Positions 37,303-46,490 are shown, counted from the first letter of the stretch. The stretch: DNA of 64,000 nucleotides from Cyclobacteriaceae bacterium (GCA_028278225.1 JANQEU010000045.1:1-64000), one strand, 5' to 3'. Notes: generated by a model from the sequence alone, not told the origin. Translations and numbers: made by a program.

Positions 37303-37788
37303 ATGAGAAAAACATATATTTTTTCACTGCTTCTTGTTGGCGCTTTATCCGCCTACGCACAAAGTCTGCAGGTTGGTGATAAGATCCCCGAATTTGAACT
37401 ACTGGGTATAGACGGGGAATTGGTCTCCGTGGACAAAATTGACAGCAAAGTCATCATCCTGGATTTTTGGGCGAGCTGGTGCGGGCCATGTTACAAGTCG
37501 GTGAAGTCCACCTTAAAGCCTTTGTACGATTCCTACAGTCGTGCGGATGTTGAGATCATTGGCATCAGCAATGACCTGCATGAAAGCAAATGGCGGGCAG
37601 CCATAGACAAGTGGGGTTTGAACTGGAAAAATGTTTGGGATGAAGACAAGTCACTGGTAAGGAGCTACCGGGTTCCGGCAATCCCGACATATTTCATTGT
37701 AGACGGCGATGGGATCATCCTTGCCTCCAATGTTTATTCCAGTCAACTGAAAAGTGAGGTAAGGAAGGCCCTGAAAAGTATGGAATGA
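37303..37788 (+). CDS. TlpA/ResA-type thioredoxin-like protein
   Basis: A 161-residue protein with a signal peptide (1-20, LSAYAQ) and a thioredoxin fold. The active site is WASWCGPCYKS (Cys60, Cys63), and the cis-Pro region is VPAIPTYFIVD. Such periplasmic proteins reduce or oxidise disulfides, for example in cytochrome c assembly. Here the link is with the permease operon, as it begins four bases after the permease stop. Confidence 0.88.
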   Translation: MRKTYIFSLLLVGALSAYAQSLQVGDKIPEFELLGIDGELVSVDKIDSKVIILDFWASWCGPCYKSVKSTLKPLYDSYSRADVEIIGISNDLHESKWRAAIDKWGLNWKNVWDEDKSLVRSYRVPAIPTYFIVDGDGIILASNVYSSQLKSEVRKALKSME

Positions 37789-37794
37789 CAATTT

Positions 37795-37847
37795 CCAGAC
37801 CTCCGAAATTCCAGACCTCCGAAATTTTTGAAATTTCGGAGGTCTGG
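37795..37847. repeat. Duplicated arm of a long hairpin
   Basis: The 16-bp sequence CCAGACCTCCGAAATT occurs at 37795-37810 and 37811-37826, followed by its inverted copy at 37832-37847. Two alternative hairpins can therefore form. It is just after the operon ending at 37788, so it may act as a transcript-end hairpin. The CCAGACCTCC motif looks like a dispersed Bacteroidota repeat; this is inference. Confidence 0.6.
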
Positions 37848-37851
37848 AAAT

Positions 37852-37888
37852 AAAAAAGCCTGATTCATCAAAATGTGAACCAGGCCTT
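37852..37888 (-). terminator. Terminator of gene 37909-38370
   Basis: AAGCCTGATTCA (37856-37867) pairs with TGAACCAGGCCTT (37876-37888), with one mismatch and a bulge. On the minus strand a T-run follows (complement of the A-run from 37852). Confidence 0.7.
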
Positions 37889-37908
37889 ATATATATGAAT
37901 TAAGAACT

Positions 37909-38370
37909 TTATGCCGGAACCTGGGCCTTCCCGGCTTCCATTACCGCATAAGTTCTGATTTCTTCAAAGTTTTCTTCTCCCAGGCTTGCAAGTGAGCTTC
38001 CATTTTCAGGTATGGAATAATTCCCTTCATTATCCCACCATTCGTCACCACGGGCTTTCGCCACCGTCTGATCAACAGAATCAAACAGGTGAATTTCCGA
38101 ATCGGAAACAGCCCAATGCTTGTCTTCCTTACTATATTTTTCGAAGATCATCTTCCTGATATTCATAGCAGTCTTGTCGCCGGTTTTGAAATGAGCCACA
38201 GTGTAGGTCATTGTATCGGGCTCGGTCATTTTATTATCCCAAAACTTCTTTGATGATATGATCTCCGCAGTGGTAAGAAGATAGGTCGACGCCCTGTCCA
38301 GGGGTTGACGACTTAAGTCACAATGTGCCTTAAATCCCTTCTTTTTGTTTTTCTTGAATAGGTTCAACAT
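37909..38370 (-). CDS. Hypothetical protein
   Basis: A 153-residue soluble protein with a basic start (MLNLFKKNKKKGFKAH) and no signal or membrane segment. It is acidic overall, with KMTEPDTMTYTVAHFKTGDK and VSDSEIHLFDSVDQTVAKAR. I do not recognise a family. It has its own terminator, which supports it as a real gene. Confidence 0.6.
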   Translation of the reverse strand: MLNLFKKNKKKGFKAHCDLSRQPLDRASTYLLTTAEIISSKKFWDNKMTEPDTMTYTVAHFKTGDKTAMNIRKMIFEKYSKEDKHWAVSDSEIHLFDSVDQTVAKARGDEWWDNEGNYSIPENGSSLASLGEENFEEIRTYAVMEAGKAQVPA

Positions 38371-38662
38371 AGGTTTTTAAAAGTTTTGACCTTATGAGTA
38401 TTACTGATTTAATGTCGAAAGGTTACCCGTTTCGGCCAGTTTTTCATGTAAAAAGATGTCACAAGGATCATAAAGGTTGCACTAAAATCCACAAATCTTC
38501 GGAAATTAATTTTAACATATTGATAGACCTCTGTAAATCAATACATTAGTTCAATTGTCATATTTCGCATTGGATATCCGAAGAATCGAAATTGAAATAT
38601 GGACATGCAATTAATCGTTAATAATACTAACTTGTGTTTTAAACAATTAATAAGATATTCAG

Positions 38663-39211
38663 ATGAAATCACTGTACTCAATTGTATTCGTTTTTTGCAT
38701 GATCACCCTTCACGCCCAGGAAGAAGAACTGCAATACATGAAAGTTGACGGCAATAACATTACATGGCAAAAGGTATATGCATCCGTTCTGACTGTAGAA
38801 CAAATGAAGGAGAAGTTTATGGAACTCGACATTTTTGAATCAATAGATTCTGAAAAAGATGTGAGAATTGCAGGGACCTCCAGGGTCATCGAGAATGACT
38901 ACCTGAGTAATGGGTTGTCGGAAAAAACGGCTGAAAAATACCTTGTTGAGCGGGATACGTACGGAACGCTAATTGTTGATTTTGACGAAGGTAAGTACAG
39001 GGTGACACTCAAAAACATACAACTCAAACAAAGATTCGACACACGAAAGACACCCAGGGGATCAAACGCGCGCCTGATGGAATACGCCTATGACGGCAAA
39101 AAAATGAGATGGAATCCGGATTTCGTTGCAAATGGCAGCGCCAAGGTGATCAATCAAACCCTCATCGAGGCCTTTGATATAGGTGGCAAATTCGGAGGGA
39201 GCGACTTCTGA
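38663..39211 (+). CDS. Exported hypothetical, DUF4468-like
   Basis: A 182-residue protein with a short signal peptide (1-18, MKSLYSIVFVFCMITLHAQE). The pattern (ITWQKVYASVLTVEQMKEKF, then GTLIVDFDEGKYRVTLKNIQ) resembles the DUF4468 family of Bacteroidota envelope proteins with a TBP-like fold. Family membership is tentative. It is a single gene after a 292-base gap whose contents I cannot interpret. Confidence 0.55.
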   Translation: MKSLYSIVFVFCMITLHAQEEELQYMKVDGNNITWQKVYASVLTVEQMKEKFMELDIFESIDSEKDVRIAGTSRVIENDYLSNGLSEKTAEKYLVERDTYGTLIVDFDEGKYRVTLKNIQLKQRFDTRKTPRGSNARLMEYAYDGKKMRWNPDFVANGSAKVINQTLIEAFDIGGKFGGSDF

Positions 39212-39310
39212 CCAATTCCCGAAGGCGCTATTCGGAAATTCAACCCCCATTCCTGAAGTGAATTTGTCCAGGGGGCAAGTGAAATAAGTCCCCGGCGAAA
39301 AGACATAAGA

Positions 39311-39340
39311 AAACCATCACACCTCCTGGCATGATGGTTT
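39311..39340 (-). terminator. Terminator-like hairpin between convergent genes
   Basis: AAACCATCA (39311-39319) pairs with TGATGGTTT (39332-39340) with a 12-base loop. On the minus strand it is followed by TTCTTATG. It lies 35 bases past the stop of the 44-codon ORF at 39375 and may serve it. Confidence 0.5.
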
Positions 39341-39374
39341 AATGATATGAAGTATTAGTTTTTTTGAGATTAAG

Positions 39375-39509
39375 CTATCCTACAATCAGATATGCGCTCA
39401 ACACGAATAATAACCCGCAAACGCTCATTTTGAACATTCCTTTTGCGATGATCCCGGTTAGGGATGGTTTCTGATTTGTTTTTGTGTTTGACAATGCCAG
39501 CGGTTTCAT
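39375..39509 (-). CDS. 44-residue small membrane protein
   Basis: An ATG at 39509 opens 44 codons ending TAG at 39375-39377. The N-terminal half is polar and basic (MKPLALSNTKTNQKPSLT) and the C-terminal half is one hydrophobic helix (MSVCGLLFVLSAYLIVG). A hairpin lies downstream, which fits a short independent transcript. I recognise no family. Confidence 0.5.
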   Translation of the reverse strand: MKPLALSNTKTNQKPSLTGIIAKGMFKMSVCGLLFVLSAYLIVG

Positions 39510-39796
39510 ATTTTTAATTGGACTAGTTAAGGTTTAAAATTTATTTATTGCAGTCCTACATTCAGATATCAATAATTCAATATAATTCATAACTTTTTTT
39601 AGAACCACTATTCAAAGATATAATTATTTCTGTATTTGATGGTATTTAATCAAGTAATATGAGTGAACGGGAATTTTTCATACATGAACCGGAAGAACTT
39701 GTGCTTTTCTAAGGGTTACTTTAGATCAAAACGCAAGAACAATGCCAATATTTCTTGCCAGGTCGAAAATATTAGCCTGTGGAAATGATCTGAAAT

Positions 39797-40777
39797 TTAT
39801 GAACCTGATATCCCGGGACCAACTCTCTCCAGTAGTGCTTTTGTAGCCTTGATTCCTTCGTTTTCGGAAAGTTTACTGCCTTCATATTCGATGCCAATGT
39901 ACCCTCTAAACCCTGCATCCCTGACGATCTTCAGTATTTTACTGTAATCAGAGTAGATCTCATTTCCACTCTCGTCAAATTCATGTGACTTTGCGCTAAC
40001 CCCTTTGGCAAAAGGCATGAGTTGCTCCATTCCCAGGTATCTGTCGTATTCATTGATACAGCCATCTTCTCCTCTTTCAATGCAGAAGTTACCAAAGTCA
40101 GGTAGCGTACCACAGAAAGGACTGTTTACGCTCCTGATCACATCCGATAGCCAGCTCCCGTCACTGGAATACCCCCCATGGTTTTCGACAATAACATTTA
40201 TTTCATTTTGGGCACCGTATTCCGTGAGTTTTCCAAGACCCTCTATTGCCGCACTTTTCACCTCTTCCGCTGTTCCTTCCCCTGCTGCATTTACACGGAT
40301 GGAGTGGCATCCAAGGAATTTAGCGGCATCTACCCACTTGTAGTGATTTTCAACAGCCGTATTTCTTGCAGCATCATCAAGATCACCAAGATTACCTTCC
40401 CGGTCACACATGATCAAAAGGCTTCTGACCCCTTCACTGTCACATTGGTTTTTCAATTCCGTTAAAAATTCCGTATCCCTGGCTTTATCAAAGAAAAATG
40501 CATTCACATATTCCACTGCATCGATTCCATATTCTTTTCGTGCGATTGAAGGAAAATCAATTGCCTTGAGTGTACCGTCAAAAAATGCGCGATGAAGTGA
40601 CCACTGTGCCAGGGAAATAGAGAAAAACATTGAAGAGGCATCGATTTCGGATTCCGATTTATCCGCTGAAGAAGGTTTTGAGCATGAATGAAGCAATGAC
40701 CCCGCGCTGAGGATGGCGGGCGCTCCAATCACAGTGTAGCCGATTTTCTTGATGCTTTTTCGTCTTGATGCTTCCAT
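39797..40777 (-). CDS. Sugar phosphate isomerase/epimerase-like lipoprotein
   Basis: A 326-residue protein. A twin-Arg-like start (EASRRKSIKKIGYTVIGAPA) is followed by a possible lipobox (SLLHSCSKP, Cys 32), so it may be exported and lipidated. The rest is a TIM barrel of the xylose-isomerase/IolE type: FSISLAQWSLHRAFFDG, IDAVEYVNAFF, VIVENHGGYSSDGSWLSD, TLPDFGNFC, FRGYIGIEYEG. The family isomerises or epimerises sugars. The substrate is unknown. Confidence 0.82.
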   Translation of the reverse strand: MEASRRKSIKKIGYTVIGAPAILSAGSLLHSCSKPSSADKSESEIDASSMFFSISLAQWSLHRAFFDGTLKAIDFPSIARKEYGIDAVEYVNAFFFDKARDTEFLTELKNQCDSEGVRSLLIMCDREGNLGDLDDAARNTAVENHYKWVDAAKFLGCHSIRVNAAGEGTAEEVKSAAIEGLGKLTEYGAQNEINVIVENHGGYSSDGSWLSDVIRSVNSPFCGTLPDFGNFCIERGEDGCINEYDRYLGMEQLMPFAKGVSAKSHEFDESGNEIYSDYSKILKIVRDAGFRGYIGIEYEGSKLSENEGIKATKALLERVGPGISGS

Positions 40778-40951
40778 TTTTTAGATCTTAATCTGATTTT
40801 GCTCCCAATATAATTGCTTTGATATCAAGTCCAAAATAATACCGCCCGGTGATTTGATTAATGGAAAATAATTATTTGATATGGCCGCCTTATTGGAACC
40901 GTATGTCTAAATTAGTATTGATACTTACTTATTTAATGGAAGGGAAAACTC

Positions 40952-41125
40952 ATGAAAACTTTAAGACTTTTTCTGGTAATTGCATCATTCTCTTTGTTAA
41001 CATTTTGCACCACTGATGACGATGGCTGCTGCGTAACATGCGGACAGGGTGAAACGGCCTGTGGTGACAGCTGTATACCTGAGGGGCAACTCTGTCGTGA
41101 AACGAGCGGATGCGCCTGCGATTAG
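40952..41125 (+). CDS. 57-residue cysteine-rich lipoprotein
   Basis: An ATG at 40952 opens 57 codons. The signal ends in a lipobox (LLTFC, Cys 19). The mature part of about 38 residues has eight further Cys in the order CC..C......C...C......C.....C.C, around GETACGDSCIPEGQLC and GCACD. The Cys spacing resembles small bacterial proteins with a '.ACGDSCI....TC....GCAC' motif, whose function I do not know. Four disulfides are possible. Confidence 0.7.
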   Translation: MKTLRLFLVIASFSLLTFCTTDDDGCCVTCGQGETACGDSCIPEGQLCRETSGCACD

Positions 41126-41190
41126 AACAAGTGTTCCTTCGGTTGTGATCTGAAAATTGCCGGACATCACTGACCGGCTGTCTCACAATA

Positions 41191-42522
41191 TCAGGTAGTT
41201 ATCAGTTCGAATTGCTTCAGACGAACCTCGAGACCTTCTCCCCTTTCTTTCAGGTTGTATCTGACCCTCGTATAAGGTTTGTTAATTTTGATGACCCTGC
41301 CCAGATCAATTGGAGTGCCGATAACCACACTATCGCAATCCGTAGCATTGATCGTAGACTCCAGATCACGCAGTTGCTCTTCTCCATAACCCATCGCAGG
41401 AAGTAATTCACCAATATCGGGGTATATCTCAAAAGTCTTCGTGATCTTACCGGTGGTAAACGGTCTTGGATCTACCAGGGATTTAGCGCCAAGCCTTTCA
41501 CTGGCTACAATGCCGGCGCCGATTTTCATACCACCATGGGTCAACGTGGGTCCATCTTCGACAACAAGCACATTTTTGCCTCTGATTATTTCGGGGTTGT
41601 CAACGGTGATCTCCGAATCTGCCTCTACCACAGAAGCATTTGGGTTGAGTTCGGCAATGTTTTTCTTCAGCTGCTCTACTTTTTCACGCGAAGCTGAGTC
41701 CATTTTGTTAATGATGATCATATCCGCCATCCTCACATTCATCTCACCGGGATAATAGTTTTTCTCATGTCCTACCCTGTGCGGATCTGTTACTACGATA
41801 TATAAATCCGAGTGATAGAAAGAGAAATCATTGTTGCCTCCGTCCCACACGATCACATCACAACCGTCAGGATCATTCTCTGCCGCCCGGACAATGGCCT
41901 CATAGTCCACGCCTGCATAGATCACATTTCCACGGGTAACATGCGGTTCGTATTCTTCCATTTCCTCGATCGTGCACTTGTGCATCTTCAGATCTTCAAT
42001 TGTCGCAAATCGCTGGACAATTTGCTCTTCAAGCTTACCGTATGGCATTGGATGTCTGATCGCCACGACTTTCAGACCCATTTCCATCAGGAGTTCGATC
42101 ACTCTCCTGGAAGTCTGGCTTTTACCACAGCCCGTTCGGGTAGCACATACGGATATAACCGGTTTTGTACTTCGGATCATTGTATCATTCGGACCAAGCA
42201 GCCTGAAACTCGCTCCTGCCGCATTTACGGCAGCACTCTCGGACATTACCTTCTGATAACTGACATCACTGTAGGCAAATACGCACTCGTCTACCGAAAG
42301 GTCTTTGATCAACTTTGAGAGATCTTCCTCGGCATGTATTGGGATCCCTGAAGGATACAGATTTCCACATAATTCAGGAGGATAAGTACGATCTTCGATG
42401 TCAGGTATTTGAGCCGCAGTAAACGCCACAACTTCGTAATCATCATTATCTCTGTAAAACGTATTGAAATTGTGGAAGTCACGTCCTGCTGCTCCCAGAA
42501 TAATAACTCTTTTCCGTGCCAT
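41191..42522 (-). CDS. P-loop NTPase, cyclic 2,3-diphosphoglycerate synthetase-like
   Basis: A 443-residue soluble protein. An N-terminal Rossmann-like region (RVIILGAAGRDFHNFN) is followed by a P-loop, CATRTGCGKSQ (about 126-136). GTPase-type elements VIVWDGGNND, DPHRVGHE and IIINKMD follow. Databases label such proteins as cyclic 2,3-diphosphoglycerate synthetase or as GTPases. The cyclic-DPG role is shown only in methanogens, so activity here is uncertain. It is a single-gene unit. Confidence 0.82.
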   Translation of the reverse strand: MARKRVIILGAAGRDFHNFNTFYRDNDDYEVVAFTAAQIPDIEDRTYPPELCGNLYPSGIPIHAEEDLSKLIKDLSVDECVFAYSDVSYQKVMSESAAVNAAGASFRLLGPNDTMIRSTKPVISVCATRTGCGKSQTSRRVIELLMEMGLKVVAIRHPMPYGKLEEQIVQRFATIEDLKMHKCTIEEMEEYEPHVTRGNVIYAGVDYEAIVRAAENDPDGCDVIVWDGGNNDFSFYHSDLYIVVTDPHRVGHEKNYYPGEMNVRMADMIIINKMDSASREKVEQLKKNIAELNPNASVVEADSEITVDNPEIIRGKNVLVVEDGPTLTHGGMKIGAGIVASERLGAKSLVDPRPFTTGKITKTFEIYPDIGELLPAMGYGEEQLRDLESTINATDCDSVVIGTPIDLGRVIKINKPYTRVRYNLKERGEGLEVRLKQFELITT

Positions 42523-42717
42523 ATCATTTTTGGGGTTAATGTGCGGATGAATTTCAATATAACGATTTGATTGAAATATGACAATGATCAGCCCTGAAGA
42601 TCAGGATTGTCATGATGTATAATTGATGATCCGGTATACATTTTGCAGCCTCCGAAACCACATCAAAATGCCCTAAATCCCGCAGATAAGCTTAAATTGC
42701 GTTTAACCTGCATAGTA

Positions 42718-43050
42718 ATGCATTTGCTCAAGAAGATATTTGGACTGGTTATCATCCTGCTGTTGGCGAATTGCGCTCACAGAGGTTACATTCCGCTGGA
42801 TAATACGGAAATAGATCCCCAAAAACGCCGGCAGTATCATACGCCCAAGGATGAGATGATGCAAAATGAAGTGCCCCTTGCAGAACTCCCTGAGGGTAAA
42901 TTACGGAATATAAAGTCCAAATCCGGATTTTCCGAAAAGCGATACAAACGAAAGAAAGCTAAATCCATTGCGTGGAGGAAATGGCCTCCCAGGAAGGAAA
43001 AGAGATCCATACTGGCCTGGATCAGGAGACCGAAAGAGAAGGATAAATGA
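42718..43050 (+). CDS. Basic lipoprotein, unknown
   Basis: About 110 residues from the ATG at 42718. An earlier in-frame ATG at 42643 lacks a signal, whereas this start gives a lipoprotein signal (MHLLKKIFGLVIILLLANCA, Cys 19). The mature part is short and very basic (SEKRYKRKKAKSIAWRKWPP). A role in binding acidic polymers is speculation. No family is recognised. Confidence 0.6.
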   Translation: MHLLKKIFGLVIILLLANCAHRGYIPLDNTEIDPQKRRQYHTPKDEMMQNEVPLAELPEGKLRNIKSKSGFSEKRYKRKKAKSIAWRKWPPRKEKRSILAWIRRPKEKDK

Positions 43051-43123
43051 CCGGAAGCCATGTATGGATTGTATGTGAGTCCCGACAAATTAAGACGTTA
43101 AAGCCTCTAAAAAGCTGTATCCT

Positions 43124-43249
43124 TGACCCGGTCTCCGTGACCCGGTCTCCGCGACCCAATCTTTGCGATCCAATCTATGCGATCCAGTCTATGCGACTCA
43201 GTCTTTGCGACCCAGTCTGTGCAACCCAGTCTGTGCGATTCAGTCATTT
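43124..43249. repeat. 14-bp tandem repeat, nine copies
   Basis: Nine head-to-tail units of 14 bp of the type CGACCCAGTCTGTG run from 43124 to 43249. They vary at several positions, and the first two are identical (TGACCCGGTCTCCG). Fourteen is not a multiple of three, so the array is not a coding repeat. The 55 bases or so on each side hold no gene that I support. Confidence 0.9.
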
Positions 43250-43304
43250 CGACGTAGGAGAAATCTTTTCAGGTAAAAAGACGGCAATATCAATATTGTC
43301 TACA

Positions 43305-43496
43305 CTCTTCTGTCCATAGCGTTCTGAAAGGCTATACGGATCAGACATGTTGCAGGTATCTTTGACCCTTTTCGTGATGCAGTATTTCTTCAAATCATAC
43401 TTTTGAAAGTTTTTAGAGAACCGGGCCATACTGGGATTTATGGTATTCGGACTTAAGTCGCTCCTACCCTGCGTGCATATGCAAGAAGACTTAGCC
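43305..43496. repeat. Degenerate repeat, copy 1 (about 190 bp)
   Basis: This copy is related along its whole length to 48015-48207 in the same orientation. Shared stretches include CAGACATGTTGCAGG, TTTTCGTGATGCAGTATTTC and CTTAAGTCGCTCCTACCCTG. On the minus strand it keeps part of a short ORF (MARFSKNFQKYDLKKYCITK). The rest of 43250-43714 is otherwise empty of genes that I can support. Confidence 0.85.
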
Positions 43497-43714
43497 GGCA
43501 AGGGGTCCGTAGTTCAAAAATTAATGTTTCGGAGGTTTTGAAAGAGTCTTAATTTCAAAAAATTTCCTGTTTTAGCAGACATTTTGTTTTGTGAAACTAA
43601 TTCAGTTTTAAGTTAAAAATACCGGAAAATGGGTATTGACTCGTAATTAATTCCTTCATAAATTCCTTTTTACTGAAGACCTCCTAGGTAAATTTTAAAC
43701 CAACCCCAGTAATA

Positions 43715-45610
43715 ATGGCTTTTCTTAGAAATAATGAAAACTTTTATTGGCCCAGCAACCGGATACCCTACGAAATTGATCGGAATGATTTTCCTCCCGG
43801 ATCCGGAAACCACGAAATAATCATAAAAGGTATTCATCGATGGAATTCTACAAAACTGGCACATCTTTACCCGAGGCGTGATGAATATAATTATGTGGTC
43901 TTTGTCCGGCATGAAGAAAAATGCGAGAGTTGGGTTGGGATGAAAAATGGTCCGCAAAATATTTCCTGCGCACTTGGGACACATAGATTCAACGCCAAAA
44001 GCATCGCCCATGAAATTGGGCATGCACTTGGATATTTCCACGAACACCAGAGGCCGGAACGAGATAATTTCGTTACGATTGGTCCCGAAGGAGTTAATGA
44101 CGAAACAAATTTTGGAATCCGTTCCAACGGCAAAACCATTCACGCTTATGATTGTAAATCAATAATGCATTATTGGGAAATAGAGAACAAGATCAAGCCT
44201 AAAGTGGATTCTTGCCAGAATATGGGCAGAAGTCCATACCCAACTTTCGGTGATTTACAAGCTGCAACGTGGATGTTAAAACCCTGGAAAGGCAGGAATC
44301 TTTTTAGCAAAGCCGGAATAGATTTACGGGCGAGAGGAACACCAACTTCCTATGTAGACGAACGTGATCAAACTCAACATGTCATATTTCGGGGAGAAGA
44401 AGGAAATATTCACGACCTCTCAAATCAATTGGGTTCGGATGATTGGCGTCATAGTGACTTAACTTCAATCACTCGGGCTCCCAAGGCCCAAAGTGATCCC
44501 GGCAGTTACATATGGGATTCAGACGGATCACAACACATAGTATACCGGAGTCGGGCAAATGATATTATTGAACTTTCTACTGCTGGTGCGGATTGGAAGT
44601 TCACCAATCTTAGCCGTCTTTTGAGATCTCCAAAGGCAACCGGAGTACCTATGGGTTACAGCTGGGATGTGGATGACACTCATCATATAGTATTTCGTGG
44701 AAGAGATGGGAAAATTCACGAATTCTATTTTACCCAAAGAAATGAATGGACACATAATCGATTGACAGATCGGTTCGGTTTCACCAGAAATTTAATTGCA
44801 ATTAGCGATCCATGGGGATATACCTGGGATGAAGATCATACGCAACATATCCTGTTCCTGGGCAGGGATTTTCATATTCATGAGTTCTATTACGATACAC
44901 AAAATGGATGGAGTCATAATGATCTTATGAGTGCTGATCCCGGACGAACACCCCGGGCGAATCATGGAACACCTATGGGTTATACGTGGGATGTAGACAA
45001 AACTCAACATGTCATTTATCGAGGAATGGATGATAAAATACATGAACTTTATTACAAGACAGGCGTAGGTTGGAGACATAATAATTTGACCAATATCGGA
45101 AACGCACCCCTGGCGCTGAACACACCATTTGGATATTCATCTATTACCGGAGGCACTCAACATATTATTTTTCGAAATCCAGGTGGAAATATTTCTGAAT
45201 TATCATATAAAGGTGGTGTTGGCTGGCGCTACAACTGGCCAATCGGCGCTGCCAATTCACCATTTATGCGTTTACGTGGACGACCAGTAGGTCATGAGTG
45301 GAAAACCAATGGCACACAACACATATTCTACCAGGACAAAAATGGTCACATTCAGGAGATTTATATTCACCAAAGTGAACTACGGACGTCTCTTACATTC
45401 GATCGATTCGTTGTAAACAAAAACGCTCAATCCAATGGTGATCATGAAGTCCACAATGCCACCAAGGGATGTGATTATATGCCAGATCCGGAAAATCAGT
45501 TGATATTAGGTTCATTTCCTAACTGTAAAAGTGCTGTTGATAAAGCTAAAGAGAGTTACAGTCGAGCTAACGGATGTTACTATTGCGCAAATGAATGTCA
45601 TACATCTTAA
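43715..45610 (+). CDS. Astacin-like metalloprotease with lectin-type propeller repeats
   Basis: A 631-residue protein. The catalytic domain (about 1-195) has the astacin signature HEIGHALGYFHEHQRPER (99-116; zinc ligands His99, His103, His109; Glu100) and a Met-turn SIMHY (Met151). Residues about 205-570 hold seven or so repeats of about 50 residues ending HVIFRG..GKIHEF or similar, plus 'GW.HN.L'. This is the pattern of fucolectin-like propellers. A Cys-rich tail (TKGCDY, FPNCKS, CYYCANECH) closes the protein. No signal peptide is visible at this start, which is odd for a protease that normally acts outside. Confidence 0.85.
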   Translation: MAFLRNNENFYWPSNRIPYEIDRNDFPPGSGNHEIIIKGIHRWNSTKLAHLYPRRDEYNYVVFVRHEEKCESWVGMKNGPQNISCALGTHRFNAKSIAHEIGHALGYFHEHQRPERDNFVTIGPEGVNDETNFGIRSNGKTIHAYDCKSIMHYWEIENKIKPKVDSCQNMGRSPYPTFGDLQAATWMLKPWKGRNLFSKAGIDLRARGTPTSYVDERDQTQHVIFRGEEGNIHDLSNQLGSDDWRHSDLTSITRAPKAQSDPGSYIWDSDGSQHIVYRSRANDIIELSTAGADWKFTNLSRLLRSPKATGVPMGYSWDVDDTHHIVFRGRDGKIHEFYFTQRNEWTHNRLTDRFGFTRNLIAISDPWGYTWDEDHTQHILFLGRDFHIHEFYYDTQNGWSHNDLMSADPGRTPRANHGTPMGYTWDVDKTQHVIYRGMDDKIHELYYKTGVGWRHNNLTNIGNAPLALNTPFGYSSITGGTQHIIFRNPGGNISELSYKGGVGWRYNWPIGAANSPFMRLRGRPVGHEWKTNGTQHIFYQDKNGHIQEIYIHQSELRTSLTFDRFVVNKNAQSNGDHEVHNATKGCDYMPDPENQLILGSFPNCKSAVDKAKESYSRANGCYYCANECHTS

Positions 45611-45636
45611 GAAATATTTTCTTTGAGTCATTTTGA

Positions 45637-46461
45637 GTGAAGACCCTCCGGGCAACTGTCCCGGCCAACACCACAACTTTCAGAAAAAAGTGTATTTTTC
45701 AAATAATTAGCTCGAAATGCTGTATGCTTGGTGAAACACACGTTTTAGTGGCAAATATTTCGTTGGCATGCCTAAGCCAGGAAGAAAGACACATTCTGCT
45801 TCCCCGCTGGGGAGGACTGGAGTCCGGCGCGACACTTTCTGATGAGTTCAGGATAATGTGGGAACCGGTTACCGCCGGCTCCAAACAAAAACAGCTCGTC
45901 CATCGCTGCTACGTGGATAGCGATTTTGAAAAGGATCATGGCTGCGTAACCCGCGCTGTCGATCATGCAAACGGATCAATATCATTCATCAAAGACTATT
46001 TGAAGGGAGATCTCGATGACGCATATAATGAGGTGGAATTCCTCGAAAATCTGGGAATGTTCCTGGGAATTGCCAGCCATCATATTGCTGACTTGTGCAC
46101 ACCGATCCATGTTGGCCATAAAATTGATTTCAAGTCACTGGGTTATCCTACGCTTTCGAGGTTTCACAGCAAGACAGAAAGAGACATTTTAAGGAATCAC
46201 AGACAACTAAGGACAAAGCTTGCCAAGCCTAAAATGGTCGACTTAACAACGGAGTATTTTTGGGATATCGCCAGATACACTTATGAAAATCACTTTCTGA
46301 AATTGGAAGGGATCTATAGAAAAGGAAACACCGAGTCTATCCTGGATATGTCCTCTGAGATAGTCTCAAATGCAATCCGGCATACCGTCAACGTCTGGCA
46401 TACGATCATGGCAAAAACAGGAATGACCAAACAGAAGTGGTCTATGCAACCCCTTCCTTGA
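45637..46461 (+). CDS. Zinc-dependent phospholipase C-like protein
   Basis: 274 residues from the GTG at 45637. An in-frame ATG at 45724 is the likely alternative and would start just before the conserved helix. The helical fold of zinc phospholipase C/S1-P1 nuclease is suggested by ETHVLVANISLACLS, VDHANGSISFIKDYL, FLGIASHHIADLCTPIHVGH with a HH..D....H metal pattern, and FHSKTERDI. The expected Glu/His/Asp ligands are present in part. No signal peptide is visible. It follows the astacin-like gene by 26 bases, so the two may be co-transcribed. Confidence 0.7.
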   Translation: MKTLRATVPANTTTFRKKCIFQIISSKCCMLGETHVLVANISLACLSQEERHILLPRWGGLESGATLSDEFRIMWEPVTAGSKQKQLVHRCYVDSDFEKDHGCVTRAVDHANGSISFIKDYLKGDLDDAYNEVEFLENLGMFLGIASHHIADLCTPIHVGHKIDFKSLGYPTLSRFHSKTERDILRNHRQLRTKLAKPKMVDLTTEYFWDIARYTYENHFLKLEGIYRKGNTESILDMSSEIVSNAIRHTVNVWHTIMAKTGMTKQKWSMQPLP

Positions 46462-46490
46462 TATCGCCACGACCTGCTATCCCCAATTCT

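Noticed and set aside
43124-43249. CRISPR array
   Set aside because: The 14-bp units are contiguous with no spacers, and there are no cas genes in the window.
43047-43319. 90-codon ORF across the 14-bp repeats
   Set aside because: A 14-bp unit shifts frame each copy, so the repeat could not have evolved as coding sequence.
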